From Roseiarcus sp050012775 (lineage in GTDB: Bacteria; Pseudomonadota; Alphaproteobacteria; Rhizobiales; Beijerinckiaceae), in assembly GCA_050012775.1 (NCBI GenBank), contig JBEKGN010000001.1, positions 248,001 through 312,000 of the forward strand: a stretch of 64,000 nt of DNA. The letters are read 5' to 3'. Below, piece by piece: positions 31,114 to 40,223 of this stretch; positions within the stretch are counted from its first letter, which is position 1; every line of letters starts with the position of its first letter. The position numbers and the translations under genes are program-made. A model generated the notes under the pieces. That model saw nothing but the letters and a program-made list of their open reading frames with translations, did not search any database and had not been told where the DNA came from.

Positions 31114-31731
31114 TCATGCGCAAGCGCCGTCCGCCCAGCGCGGAGAATAGCCGGCGCAAAGCGCGCGCAGGACGGATGGCGGCGTCAGGACGCGCGCGAG
31201 GCCGGCGCGAGGCCGGGACCGCGGCGCGTCGTAACCTTCGAAGCCCCAGGGCAGGATCGCATCGCCGCGCAAGGCGAAGACGCGCCCGTCCCGCTCGATC
31301 ATCGCGCCGTCGGGCAGGCGCTCGATCGGCATTTCCCAGAGGCGCTTGGCGCCCTGATCGAGCCGCTCGCGGTGAAGGATGGCGTCCATGCTCGGCGCGC
31401 TCGGCCGCGCGCCTTCGCCGAAGGCCAGCCGGAACGCCTCGGCCTCGGCGCGCCGGCACTCGAAGCACGGACGATGTCCGGCGGCGAGCGCGGTCACTTC
31501 GTCCAAGAAGAACAACTCGGTGTAGCCCTCGCCCCAGACCGCCCGCCGCCTGCCCTTGAAAGCGCAGAGGCAGGCGATCCATTGTTTCGACGCCCAGCGG
31601 CGGCGGCCCAAGGTCCGATCCGCGCGATGAAACCGCCCGCCGCGATTGCCCATCAGCGCGCCGCGCGCCGACGTCGCGAAGAGTTCGCCATAGGGATCGA
31701 CGCGATTTTGCAGCGGGCCCGGCGCGCTCAT
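31114..31731 (-). CDS. Conserved hypothetical protein with two cysteine pairs
   Basis: A 205-residue protein I do not recognise by name. It is basic, with W/R-rich N-terminal part, the phrase GYTELFFLDEVTALAAGHRP, and two close cysteine pairs, C54-x-C56 and C89-x2-C92, that could hold a zinc ion. HRPCFECRR resembles the RPCKRC loop of the Ada zinc domain, though nothing else matches Ada. Its ATG overlaps the stop of the L,D-transpeptidase by four bases, so the two are translated together. No signal peptide is visible, so unlike its partner it should be cytoplasmic. Confidence 0.7.
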   Translation of the reverse strand: MSAPGPLQNRVDPYGELFATSARGALMGNRGGRFHRADRTLGRRRWASKQWIACLCAFKGRRRAVWGEGYTELFFLDEVTALAAGHRPCFECRRAEAEAFRLAFGEGARPSAPSMDAILHRERLDQGAKRLWEMPIERLPDGAMIERDGRVFALRGDAILPWGFEGYDAPRSRPRAGLARVLTPPSVLRALCAGYSPRWADGACA

Positions 31732-33155
31732 TGCGACGGGGCGGGGATCGGCAAGCCGAAGAGGCTCGGCGCCGCCGGCGGCGGCGCGGCGCTCGCCGTC
31801 GCCTCGCCAGCCGCGTCGACGCCGTAGACGTCGTCGCGGAAGTGGGCGACGCCGTCCTGATTCGACCACCCCGTGAGATAGACCCAGATCACCGGCACGG
31901 GCCGCGCGAGCTTGATGTCTTCGCGCGCGCCAACCTTCACCTCGGCCATCAGCGCCGCCTTGTCCCAGGCGCCGGACGGCGCGCCGGTCGTGCCCTGCAA
32001 CAGCCATTCCGCGTAGTCGTAGACGCCTTGGACGCGCACGCAGCCGTGGCTGAGGAAGCGATAGTCGGAGCCGAACAGGCGCTTCGACGGCGTGTCGTGC
32101 ATATAGACCGCGAGCTTGTTGGGCATGCCGATGCGGATCGCGCCCAACGAATTGCCGGCGCCCGAATCCTGGCGCAGGGTGTAATTGGCCGCCCGTTCGG
32201 TCGCCCAGTTGATGGTCTTGGGGTCGACCTCGGTCCCCGAGGCGTCGAGGATGCGGATCTTCTGGCGCGCGAGATAGCCCGGATCCTTCTGCATCTTCGG
32301 AATGATTTCCTTCTTGATGATCGAAGTCGGCACCGTCCAGGTCGGATTGAGGTTGATGACCGAGATGTGGGCCGCGATCTCGGGCGAGGGATGCTCGACG
32401 TCGCCGACGATCGCGACATAGCGGTGAACGACGCGCCCGTCCTCGACCGCTTCGACCGAGGTCGAGGGAAGGTTGACGACGACGTAGCGGTCGCCGAAGG
32501 AAAAGTTGACGCCGGCGAGCCTTTGCGCGCTGGCGGCGAGTTGCGTCGAGCGCGCGCTGGCGGGAACGTTCATCGCTTTGAGAGTCACGCCCGCCACATG
32601 CCCGGTCTGACGCAATCCCATGCGCGCCTGGAAGCGCTTCACCGCGGCGGTCAAGTCCTCGTCCCAGGCTTGGCTGGCCGGCCCGTCGGCCGCCTCCGCC
32701 GCGTCGAGGTCGCCCTCGAGGGCGAGCCGCTTGCGCAGCTTGGCGACGGCCGGCCCCCTGGCGCCCGGCCCCAGCGGCGCGACGTCGGTCGGCCAGCCGC
32801 CGGCCGCGACGATTTGCGCATAGCGCTCGGCGGCCTTGGCGGTGGCGAAGAACGTGTCGGGCTGGAGGGTCGGCGCCGGATCGCTCGACAGCGCGGTTTC
32901 GAGCGGCGGCGGAGGCGGCGCGATCTTCTTCTTCGGCTTGGGCGGCGCGCCGGCGTTGGCGTCGACCGGAATGGGCGCGGCGGAAGCCGGCGGCGGCGGC
33001 GCGGCGGTCGCAGCCGGCGTCGGAACGGGCGCCGCAGGGGCGCTCGGCGCCGCGACGGGAGAGGTCGCCGGCGCGGGGACTTCCTGCGCGCTCGCGCCCG
33101 CGCAGCTCAGCGCCAGGCCCAAGAGGCCGCCCGCTATCGTAACCCGAAACGCCAT
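31728..33155 (-). CDS. L,D-transpeptidase (YcbB/YkuD family)
   Basis: A 475-residue exported enzyme. A signal peptide (cleaved near SAGASA, residue 23) leads to a Pro/Ala-rich linker to about residue 95. A peptidoglycan-binding-like segment follows (VAKLRKRLALEGDL, residues about 135-200), then the YkuD domain with the catalytic motif HGCVRV at Cys372. It forms 3-3 cross-links between peptidoglycan stems or attaches proteins to them in the periplasm. The size and domain order are those of YcbB/LdtD. The long disordered linker is typical of alphaproteobacterial members. Confidence 0.92.
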   Translation of the reverse strand: MAFRVTIAGGLLGLALSCAGASAQEVPAPATSPVAAPSAPAAPVPTPAATAAPPPPASAAPIPVDANAGAPPKPKKKIAPPPPPLETALSSDPAPTLQPDTFFATAKAAERYAQIVAAGGWPTDVAPLGPGARGPAVAKLRKRLALEGDLDAAEAADGPASQAWDEDLTAAVKRFQARMGLRQTGHVAGVTLKAMNVPASARSTQLAASAQRLAGVNFSFGDRYVVVNLPSTSVEAVEDGRVVHRYVAIVGDVEHPSPEIAAHISVINLNPTWTVPTSIIKKEIIPKMQKDPGYLARQKIRILDASGTEVDPKTINWATERAANYTLRQDSGAGNSLGAIRIGMPNKLAVYMHDTPSKRLFGSDYRFLSHGCVRVQGVYDYAEWLLQGTTGAPSGAWDKAALMAEVKVGAREDIKLARPVPVIWVYLTGWSNQDGVAHFRDDVYGVDAAGEATASAAPPPAAPSLFGLPIPAPSQ

Positions 33156-33253
33156 TATCGAAGGCCCAACGCCGCATCGGCCGCATGCTTAATCAACTAT
33201 CAAGCACGTCTTGGTTACTAAATCGCCACAAAGGCGATCTTGCGGCGCCCGCC

Positions 33254-33928
33254 TCACGAAGCGCCGACGAGGACGATATGCAGGCGCCGGGGGCCGTGCG
33301 CGCCCAGCAGCAGCGTCTGCTCGATGTCGGCCGAGCGCGACGGGCCGGTGATGAAATTGAGCGTCCGCGGCGCCGCGCCGACGCCGTAGACGGCGCGCAA
33401 TTTCACGAAAACGCTCTCGTAATCGCCGACGAGGTCGTCGGCGAAGACGACGACGATGTGATTGTCGGGCAGAAAGTTGAGCGTCGTCGGGTTGTCCGGA
33501 CCCGAAACGAGCGCCAAGGTTCCGCTTTCCGCCACCGCCGCGAAGGCCACGCTCACGGCGTTGGGATCATGCCCGTCGGAGGGCCCGCGCGAAACTTCGA
33601 GCGCGGTCGCGCCCCAGGGCATCGCGCCGAGGCGCGCATCCTCGCCCATGCGCAGGCTCGCGGCCAGATTGTTTTCGCGCAGGAACCGGGCGATCTCCGC
33701 AGGGATGTCGGCGGCCGCGGCGACTTCGGCGAGGCTCGCCTGCGCGCGCTCCGCCTCGGCCTTGAACGTCGCCGCGCGCTCCCCCGCGTCGCCCTGTCCG
33801 CGTCGGGGCACGATCCCCGCCGGGGCCAGCGCAAGGCGCGCCTCCACCGCCGCGCGGCGCGGCGCCTCGTCGCCCGTCACATGCAGCGAGCGTCGGACGG
33901 CGCTTAAGATTTCGTCGCGCGCGCTCAT
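33254..33928 (-). CDS. lutC: Lactate utilisation protein LutC (LUD domain)
   Basis: A 224-residue LUD-domain protein, third member of the LutABC L-lactate oxidation complex. It has the conserved TALEVSRG, AVAESGTLALVSG and NHIVVVFADDLV parts of the domain and the end SRSADIEQTLLLGAHGP, which is diagnostic. It has no iron-sulfur motif. Its ATG overlaps the lutB stop by four bases. LutABC converts lactate to pyruvate, delivering electrons to the respiratory chain. Confidence 0.92.
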   Translation of the reverse strand: MSARDEILSAVRRSLHVTGDEAPRRAAVEARLALAPAGIVPRRGQGDAGERAATFKAEAERAQASLAEVAAAADIPAEIARFLRENNLAASLRMGEDARLGAMPWGATALEVSRGPSDGHDPNAVSVAFAAVAESGTLALVSGPDNPTTLNFLPDNHIVVVFADDLVGDYESVFVKLRAVYGVGAAPRTLNFITGPSRSADIEQTLLLGAHGPRRLHIVLVGAS

Positions 33929-35352
33929 TGCACGCTCCCGCTTCTCGCGCGCCATCGGCTTTGAAAGGTCGCGCCCTGCGGCGCCGTCAGATCGCGGTAT
34001 TTTGTCCAGCCGCCGGCGAACGGCAGCCAGGAGAAGCGCCCGCGCGCGCGGCCGGCGAGATGCATCGCGCGCATCGCCAGGTCGGTCGTCAGGCGATAGA
34101 GCGCCGGGCGCGTGGCGAAGAACGCCCAGACGCCGAGCCCCGAGCGGACCGTCGCGGGCGAGAGATGGCGCTCGAATTCGCGTTCGCGCCAGTGGCGCAT
34201 CATCTTGGGCAGGGGAATGCGCATCGGACAAACCGCCTCGCAGCGGCCGCAAAAGGTCGAGGCGTTGGGCAATTGGCCGCCCTCGGCGACGCCGATCAGC
34301 GAAGGCGTCAGCACCGCGCCCATCGGGCCGGGGTAGACCCAGCCGTAGGCATGGCCGCCGATCGCGTGATAGACGGGGCAATGGTTCATGCAGGCGCCGC
34401 AACGGATGCAGCGCAGCATGTCCTCGAATTGGCTCCCCAGCATCGCCGAGCGGCCGTTGTCGAGCAGGACGACGTGATATTCCTGGGGACCGTCGCCATC
34501 GCCCGGCCGGCGCGGGCCGGTCGACAGCGTCGTATAGACCGACATGTCCTGACCCGTCGCCGAGCGCGCGAGCACGCGCAGCAATTGCGCGGCGTCGGCG
34601 AGCGTCGGGACGATCTTTTCCAGCGACGCGACGACGACGTGAACCTTGGGGAGGATCTGCGTCAGATCGCCGTTGCCCTCGTTGGTGACGATGATCGAGG
34701 TTCCTGTCTCGGCGACGAGAAAATTCGCGCCGGTGATGCCGATATCGGCGGAGAGAAACTTGTCCCGCAGAATCCCGCGCGCCTCGCCGAGAAGCTGCTC
34801 GGGCTGCGAAAGGTCGCGCGTCGCCGGCAGATCGCGATGGACGCGGCGAAAGTCGGCCTCGACGTCGGCCTTGGTAACATGGATGGCCGGCGCGATGATG
34901 TGCGAGGGCGTCTCGCCGCGCAGCTGGATGATGTATTCGCCGAGATCGGTCTCGATCGCCTCGATCCCTTCCGCCTCGAGAGCGGCATTGAGGCCGATCT
35001 CCTCGGAGATCATCGACTTGCCCTTCGTCACCGCCTTGGCACCGCGCTCCTTGCAGAGACCGAGCACGATCGCGTTCGCTTCGGCGGCGGTGCGCGCGTA
35101 ATGCACTCGGCCGCCCGATTCGGTCACCTTGCGCTCGTAGGCCTGGAGATAGAGGTCGAGATGGGCGAGCGTGTGGTCCTTGATCGCGCGCGCGCTGTCG
35201 CGCAGCGCATCGAATTCGGGCAATCGCTCCACGGCGGCGGCGCGGCGGCCGATGAAGTTGCGGGCATGCAGAAGCGCGCCTTGCAGGCGCTGGTCGTGAA
35301 GCGCCTCATGGACGTTGTCCTTGAAGCGCGGGGTCGTCGCGACGACGCTCAT
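33925..35352 (-). CDS. lutB: Lactate utilisation iron-sulfur protein LutB
   Basis: A 475-residue protein with an N-terminal LUD domain and two 4Fe-4S binding motifs, CIRCGACMNHCPVYHAIGG near residue 310 and CGRCEAVCPMRIP near 365. The C-terminus is rich in Arg and Trp as in LutB. It is the electron-carrying subunit of LutABC. It overlaps lutC at its end and lutA at its start by four bases each, so the three are translated as one coupled set. Confidence 0.94.
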   Translation of the reverse strand: MSVVATTPRFKDNVHEALHDQRLQGALLHARNFIGRRAAAVERLPEFDALRDSARAIKDHTLAHLDLYLQAYERKVTESGGRVHYARTAAEANAIVLGLCKERGAKAVTKGKSMISEEIGLNAALEAEGIEAIETDLGEYIIQLRGETPSHIIAPAIHVTKADVEADFRRVHRDLPATRDLSQPEQLLGEARGILRDKFLSADIGITGANFLVAETGTSIIVTNEGNGDLTQILPKVHVVVASLEKIVPTLADAAQLLRVLARSATGQDMSVYTTLSTGPRRPGDGDGPQEYHVVLLDNGRSAMLGSQFEDMLRCIRCGACMNHCPVYHAIGGHAYGWVYPGPMGAVLTPSLIGVAEGGQLPNASTFCGRCEAVCPMRIPLPKMMRHWREREFERHLSPATVRSGLGVWAFFATRPALYRLTTDLAMRAMHLAGRARGRFSWLPFAGGWTKYRDLTAPQGATFQSRWRARSGSVQ

Positions 35353-36134
35353 GGCTTGGCTCCCCTAGGGCTTTCGCCGATCGGCGGATCGTCGGTCAGC
35401 CCCGCCAGCACCTCGGCGACGTGGCGAACCTTCACCGCGCGGCCTTCGCGCTGCATTTTTCCCGCGATGTTCATGAGGCATCCCAGATCGCCCGCGAGCA
35501 ACGTGTCGGCGCCGCTCGCCGCGACGTTGGCGCTCTTCTGGCTGACGATCGCATCGGACAATTCGCCATATTTGACCGCGAACGTCCCGCCGAAGCCGCA
35601 GCACACGTCCGCTTCCTTCAACTCGACGAGGCGCAGTCCCTCGACGCTGGCCAGCAGTTTGCGCGGCTGGCTCATGACGCCCATCTCGCGCAGGCCGGAA
35701 CACGAATCATGATAGGCGACGACCCCCTCGAAGCGCGCGGAGACCGCGCTCACCTCGAGCCGATCGACGAGGAAGCTCACCAACTCGTGGCATTTGGCGG
35801 CAAAGGCGTTGGCCTTGACCGCCATTTCGGGTTCGTCGACGAACAGCTCGGGATAGTGCTTGGCGAGCATCCCTGCGCAGGAGCCGCTCGGCGCGACGAC
35901 GTAATCGCAGATCTCGAACGCCTCGATCGTCTGACGCGCGATCGCCCGGGTGGTGGCGCGATCGCCCGAATTGTAGGCGGGTTGGCCGCAGCAGGTCTGG
36001 GAGGGAACGACGACTTGGCAGCCCGCCTCCTCCAGCAACTTGACGGCGGCGAAGCCGACGCTCGGGCGCATGAGGTCGACGAGGCAAGTGAGGAAGAGCC
36101 CGACGCGGATCGCAGGCTTCACGGCTTCATCCAC
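35349..36134 (-). CDS. lutA: Lactate utilisation protein LutA
   Basis: A 261-residue protein with two cysteine-rich CCG domains: CLVDLMRPSVG with SQTCCGQPAYNSGD, and YHDSCSGLREMGV with ADVCCGFGGTFAVKYGELS. These bind iron-sulfur centres and are shared with GlcF and heterodisulfide reductase B. I chose GTG 36134 because AAGGA stands seven bases before it and the body IRVGLFLTC follows at once; GTG 36122 is possible. No ATG lies close, and the upstream ATG at 36254 would overlap pncB. It is divergent from pncB with 98 bases between starts. Confidence 0.9.
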   Translation of the reverse strand: MDEAVKPAIRVGLFLTCLVDLMRPSVGFAAVKLLEEAGCQVVVPSQTCCGQPAYNSGDRATTRAIARQTIEAFEICDYVVAPSGSCAGMLAKHYPELFVDEPEMAVKANAFAAKCHELVSFLVDRLEVSAVSARFEGVVAYHDSCSGLREMGVMSQPRKLLASVEGLRLVELKEADVCCGFGGTFAVKYGELSDAIVSQKSANVAASGADTLLAGDLGCLMNIAGKMQREGRAVKVRHVAEVLAGLTDDPPIGESPRGAKP

Positions 36135-36232
36135 GGACGCATCCTTCGCTGTTTTCGGGCCCGGCGGGCGCCAACGGGCGGAGTTTCGCGCGCGCTCTTG
36201 TCGCTCGCCGCGCCCCACCCTAAGCTTGCGCC

Positions 36233-37546
36233 ATGATTCCGGATATCGCCACACGTGTCTACAATCACACTTTCCGCATCGACCCGATCGTGCGCACCCT
36301 GCTCGATACGGACTTTTACAAGCTGTTGATGCTGCAAATGATCTGGAAGCTGCACGGCCGCCGCCGGGTCACCTTCCAGCTGATCAACCGCACGAGCGAA
36401 GTGCGCCTGGCCGACGTCGTCGACGAGCGCGAACTCGTCGACCAGCTCGATCACGCGCGTTCCCTGCGGCTGGCCAAGAACGAGCTGATCTGGCTCGCCG
36501 GCAACACGTTTTACGGCAAGAAGCAGATTTTCGAACCCGACTTCATGGAATGGCTCAGCGAATTTCGCTTGCCCGAATACGAGCTGACCCGCCGCCACGG
36601 CCAGTACGAATTGCGCTTCGAGGGCCTGTGGACCCATACCACGATGTGGGAGATCCCGGCGCTGGCGATCATCAACGAATTGCGCGCGCGCGCCGCGGTG
36701 CGCGCGATGAGCCGATTCGATCTCGACGTGCTCTACGCCCGCGCCAAGGCCAAGCTGTGGAGCAAGGTGGAGCGCTTGCGCGTTCTGGCCGCCGAGGGGC
36801 CGCTGAAGGTTTCGGACTTCGGCACGCGCCGGCGTCACGGCTTCCTTTGGCAACTCTGGTGCGTCGAGGCGATGCAGGAGGGGCTCGGCGACAATTTCAT
36901 CGGCACGTCGAACGTCAAGCACGCGATGGACACCGGCCTCGAGGCGATCGGCACCAACGCCCACGAACTGCCGATGGTCTACGCCGCCTTGGCGAACAGC
37001 GACGAGGAGCTGCGCCGGGCCCCCTACGACGTGCTGCGCGACTGGGCGCGCATGTACGACGGCAATCTTCTCGTCGTCCTCCCGGATTGCTTCGGCACGA
37101 CGTCGTTCCTCGAACGCGCGCCGGACTGGGTCGCGGACTGGAAGGGCGCGCGGCCCGATTCCAAGGAGCCGATCGCCGGCGCCGAGGAATTGATCGCCTG
37201 GTGGAAGCGGCGCGGCCGCGACCCCCGGGAAAAACTGATGGTGCTCTCCGACGCCATGGATATCGATTCGATCGAGGCTTCCGCGCGCGCCCTGCGCGGC
37301 AAGATCAATCTCTCCATCGGCTGGGGCACCAACCTGACCAACGACTTCAAAGGCTGCGCGCCGGCCGGAGTCGACGGCGAATTGCGGGCGATTTCGATCG
37401 TGTGCAAGGTGGCGGAGGCCGACGGGCGCCCCGCCGTCAAACTCTCCGACAATCCCAACAAGGAGCTGGGAACGCCCGAAGAGATCGAGCGCTACCGCCG
37501 CGTCTTCGGCACGGCCGGCATGACGGCGACGCCGGTGCTGGTGTAG
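36233..37546 (+). CDS. pncB: Nicotinate phosphoribosyltransferase
   Basis: A 437-residue enzyme that joins nicotinate and PRPP, with ATP, to nicotinate mononucleotide for NAD salvage. It opens with LLDTDFYKLLMLQ, the family N-terminal motif. GTSNVKHAMDTGLEAIGTNAHELP contains the PncB-type residues for phosphate binding and the His of the AHE motif. The C-terminus has KLSDNPNKELGTPEEIERY, as in E. coli PncB. Length is normal. It sits between two lactate modules without an obvious link to them. Confidence 0.95.
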   Translation: MIPDIATRVYNHTFRIDPIVRTLLDTDFYKLLMLQMIWKLHGRRRVTFQLINRTSEVRLADVVDERELVDQLDHARSLRLAKNELIWLAGNTFYGKKQIFEPDFMEWLSEFRLPEYELTRRHGQYELRFEGLWTHTTMWEIPALAIINELRARAAVRAMSRFDLDVLYARAKAKLWSKVERLRVLAAEGPLKVSDFGTRRRHGFLWQLWCVEAMQEGLGDNFIGTSNVKHAMDTGLEAIGTNAHELPMVYAALANSDEELRRAPYDVLRDWARMYDGNLLVVLPDCFGTTSFLERAPDWVADWKGARPDSKEPIAGAEELIAWWKRRGRDPREKLMVLSDAMDIDSIEASARALRGKINLSIGWGTNLTNDFKGCAPAGVDGELRAISIVCKVAEADGRPAVKLSDNPNKELGTPEEIERYRRVFGTAGMTATPVLV

Positions 37547-37562
37547 GGCGGCGCGCGCCATT

Positions 37563-38327
37563 TCAGGCCGCGACGATGTCTTGCCGCGCGATGCGGCGCA
37601 GGGAAGCGGCCTGTCGCAATTCGTCGCGGCGAATCTCGTCGTGCGTCGCGGCGACGAAAGCAATGTGCTTGGCCGCGGCGGCTTCGGCCTTGGCGGGATC
37701 GCCGGCGAGGACGGCCTCGCCGATCCGCAGATGTTGCTCGAGCAGCGCGTCGCGCACGCCGGGGCGGCGGTAGAAACTCTCGCGATTGAAGAACACGCCC
37801 TGGCGCAACAGGTCGGCGAGCGCGCGCATGACATGCAACACGACGATGTTGTGCGCGGATTCGTAAATCGCGACATGCAGGCGCACGTCCGCCTGCGCTT
37901 CGTTGGTCGGATCGGACAATTCGTGCGCTCGCTTCATTTCGTCGAGGCATTCGCGAATCAGATCGCGGTCGGTCTGCGTCGCGCGCTGGGCGGCCGACGC
38001 GGTCGCATGCGCCTCGACCACGCTGCGAAACTCGAAATAATCCGCGCTGACCCGTTCGTTGTCGCGAAACAGCTCGGCGAGGGGATCGGCGAGTTTCGAC
38101 AGATAGGGCGCGACGACCGTGCCCGACTTGCCGACGACGAGCAGGCCTTTGGCCTCGAGTTGCGACAGCCCGTCGCGCAGCGAAGGACGGGAGACGCCGA
38201 GCCTGGCCGCCAGCTCGCGTTCGGCGATCAGTTTCTCGCCCGGCCGCAATACGCCCTCGAGAATCATCGCCTGAATGCGTTCCGCGATGGCGTCGGCGAG
38301 GCGCGCTGGTTTGAGAATCTCGCTCAC
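37563..38327 (-). CDS. FadR-type GntR transcription regulator (LldR/GlcC-like)
   Basis: A 254-residue regulator with an N-terminal winged helix (RELAARLGVSRPSLRDGLSQL near residue 50) and a C-terminal FCD ligand domain. The domain holds His and Asp residues spaced for a metal site (for example DVRLHVAIYESAHN). It is divergent from an LldP-type permease and GlcDEF, with a candidate operator between the starts. This is the layout of LldR or GlcC controlling lactate or glycolate genes; which of the two acids is sensed cannot be told. It may also regulate LutABC. Confidence 0.88.
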   Translation of the reverse strand: MSEILKPARLADAIAERIQAMILEGVLRPGEKLIAERELAARLGVSRPSLRDGLSQLEAKGLLVVGKSGTVVAPYLSKLADPLAELFRDNERVSADYFEFRSVVEAHATASAAQRATQTDRDLIRECLDEMKRAHELSDPTNEAQADVRLHVAIYESAHNIVVLHVMRALADLLRQGVFFNRESFYRRPGVRDALLEQHLRIGEAVLAGDPAKAEAAAAKHIAFVAATHDEIRRDELRQAASLRRIARQDIVAA

Positions 38328-38443
38328 GCTCGTCCTCCCGCGAAGGGCGCCGGGCGAAACTCAGTCCGCGCCGTCCCTGTCGCCAATCAGGTAATTTAAT
38401 TTATCCGACGCAGTCAATGGCGGCGCAGCTTGACCGGACTCAA

Positions 38444-38466
38444 TTTGGCAATATAGCATTACCAAA
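38444..38466. promoter_or_regulatory. Candidate operator of the FadR-type regulator
   Basis: An inverted repeat TTTGGCAAT (38444-38452) and ATTACCAAA (38458-38466) with a five-base spacer matches in 8 of 9 positions. It lies between the divergent regulator and lldP starts, 73 bases before lldP. Its TTGG/CCAA ends are similar to those of LldR-type sites. A second AT-rich stretch lies near 38390-38402. No other gene is in this 211-base gap. Confidence 0.6.
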
Positions 38467-38538
38467 AGGCCGCGAACCGCATGGCCTTCGCTTCGCGGCG
38501 CCCTAAGGGCCGTGGGCGAATAAGGGGGGAAGAAAAAC

Positions 38539-40155
38539 GTGTTTCAACAACTCTTGACGCCGGTGGCGGGCAGCCTCGCGCTGTCCTTCGTGACGGCGAG
38601 TTTACCCATTCTAACCGTGCTCGTCATGCTCGGCCTGCTTCGCCGGCCGGCCTGGCAGGCTTCGCTCGCCGGCCTCGTAGTTGGCCTCATCATCGCCGTC
38701 GGCGTATGGAGCATGCCCGTCGGCCTCGCGCTCGATTCGGTGTTCAGCGGCGTCGTATTGGCGCTCTGGCCAGTGATGTGGATCGTCGTCAACGCATTGC
38801 TGCTCTATAACGTCGCGGTGCGCTCCGGTCGGTTCGAATCGTTTCGGGCTTGGCTGGTCAATCACTTGCCCGACGATCGCCGGGTGGTTCTGGTGATTAT
38901 TGGTTTCTGCTTCGGGGCGCTTCTGGAGGGAATAGCCGGTTTCGGCACCCCGGTCGCCATCACCAGCTCGCTGCTGATCCTGATGGGTTTCCCGCCGCTC
39001 GAAGCGCTGGTCTTCGTCTTGATCTTCAACACCGCGCCGGTGGCTTTCGGCGCGCTCGGCGTGCCGATCACCGTGCTCGGCGCCGTCACCGGCCTGCCGG
39101 CGAATGCGCTCGGCGCGATGGTAGGACGGCAATTGCCCGTCATGGCTCTCATCCTGCCGTTTTACGTCATGACGCTTTACGGCGGGATGCGATCGCTGCG
39201 CGCGCTGTGGCCGATGCTCCTGGTGGCCGGCGGCAGTTTCGCGGTCTGCCAATTCGTCGCCTCGAACTTCATCAACTACGCTCTTACCGACGTGCTCGCT
39301 TCGCTCGGCTCGCTGATCGTCACGCTTCTGTTCCTTCAGGTCTGGCGCCCGGCTCCCGATCCCGAATTTATGGTCCAGCATCCCGCGTCAGCAGCGGGGA
39401 AGGCGTCGGCGTCGCCGCTTTGGCAGGGATGGGCGCCGTGGCTCATCGTCTCGGCGGTGGTCATCGTTTGGACGTCGTTCAAGGTCGCCGCGGTCGGACA
39501 GGTGAAGCTGCCATGGCCGGGGTTGCACAACGCCATTTCGATCACGCTCTATGGCGGCAAACCCTATGCGGCCGTCTGGACGTTCGAACCGCTGGGGACG
39601 GGAACCGCCATTCTCCTGTCCGCCATCCTGACTGCGGCGATCTTTGGTCTGAGCCCGGCGGCGTTCTTCGCTTGCGTCAGAGACACCGCCCGCCAGATTT
39701 GGCTCGCGATCATCACCGTCTGCTGCATCGTCGGCCTCGCCTATCTCATGAACTATTCGGGCCTCGCGTACACCCTGGGCGAGGGCGTCGCGTCGACCGG
39801 AGGCCTTTTCGTGCTGCTCTCGCCGTTCCTCGGCTGGATCGCGGTGTTCCTGTCGGGCAGCGACACGTCGGGCAACGCCCTGTTCGGCAATCTGCAGGTC
39901 GTGGCGTCGAAACAGCTCGGCCTCAGTCCCGTGCTGTTCGCGGCGACCAATTCGTCAGGCGGCGTGATGGGCAAGATGATTTCGCCGCAGAACATCGCAA
40001 CGGGCGTTTCGGTGACCGACCTGAAGGGCAAGGAAGGCTTGGTGTTCGCGCGCACTTTCGTGCACAGCGTCATCCTCACGTTCCTTCTCGGCCTTCTCGT
40101 CGCGCTGCAGCAATACGTGATTCCGTGGATCATCCCCGCCGTTCCCGGGCAGTGA
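38539..40155 (+). CDS. lldP: L-lactate/glycolate permease (LldP/GlcA family)
   Basis: A 538-residue membrane protein with about 12 helices. LLEGIAGFGTPVAITSSLL, FLSGSDTSGNALFGNLQ and SGGVMGKMISPQNIATG are the LldP signatures. It imports L-lactate, D-lactate or glycolate with a proton. The start is GTG 38539 with AGGGGGGAAG upstream. GlcDEF follow on the same strand, so the operon imports and oxidises a 2-hydroxy acid; with GlcDEF this may be glycolate or D-lactate. Confidence 0.93.
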   Translation: MFQQLLTPVAGSLALSFVTASLPILTVLVMLGLLRRPAWQASLAGLVVGLIIAVGVWSMPVGLALDSVFSGVVLALWPVMWIVVNALLLYNVAVRSGRFESFRAWLVNHLPDDRRVVLVIIGFCFGALLEGIAGFGTPVAITSSLLILMGFPPLEALVFVLIFNTAPVAFGALGVPITVLGAVTGLPANALGAMVGRQLPVMALILPFYVMTLYGGMRSLRALWPMLLVAGGSFAVCQFVASNFINYALTDVLASLGSLIVTLLFLQVWRPAPDPEFMVQHPASAAGKASASPLWQGWAPWLIVSAVVIVWTSFKVAAVGQVKLPWPGLHNAISITLYGGKPYAAVWTFEPLGTGTAILLSAILTAAIFGLSPAAFFACVRDTARQIWLAIITVCCIVGLAYLMNYSGLAYTLGEGVASTGGLFVLLSPFLGWIAVFLSGSDTSGNALFGNLQVVASKQLGLSPVLFAATNSSGGVMGKMISPQNIATGVSVTDLKGKEGLVFARTFVHSVILTFLLGLLVALQQYVIPWIIPAVPGQ

Positions 40156-40223
40156 ACGAAGGGGGCGCTCTCGCTTCGTCGCGGAGCGCCCCCCATATTC
40201 CCCGGAAATCGAGGAGCCTCGCC

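Noticed and set aside
31078..31827. Plus-strand open frame opposite the hypothetical Cys-pair protein
   Set aside because: Antisense to two overlapped genes with good start and stop linkage; it has no ribosome site or motif.
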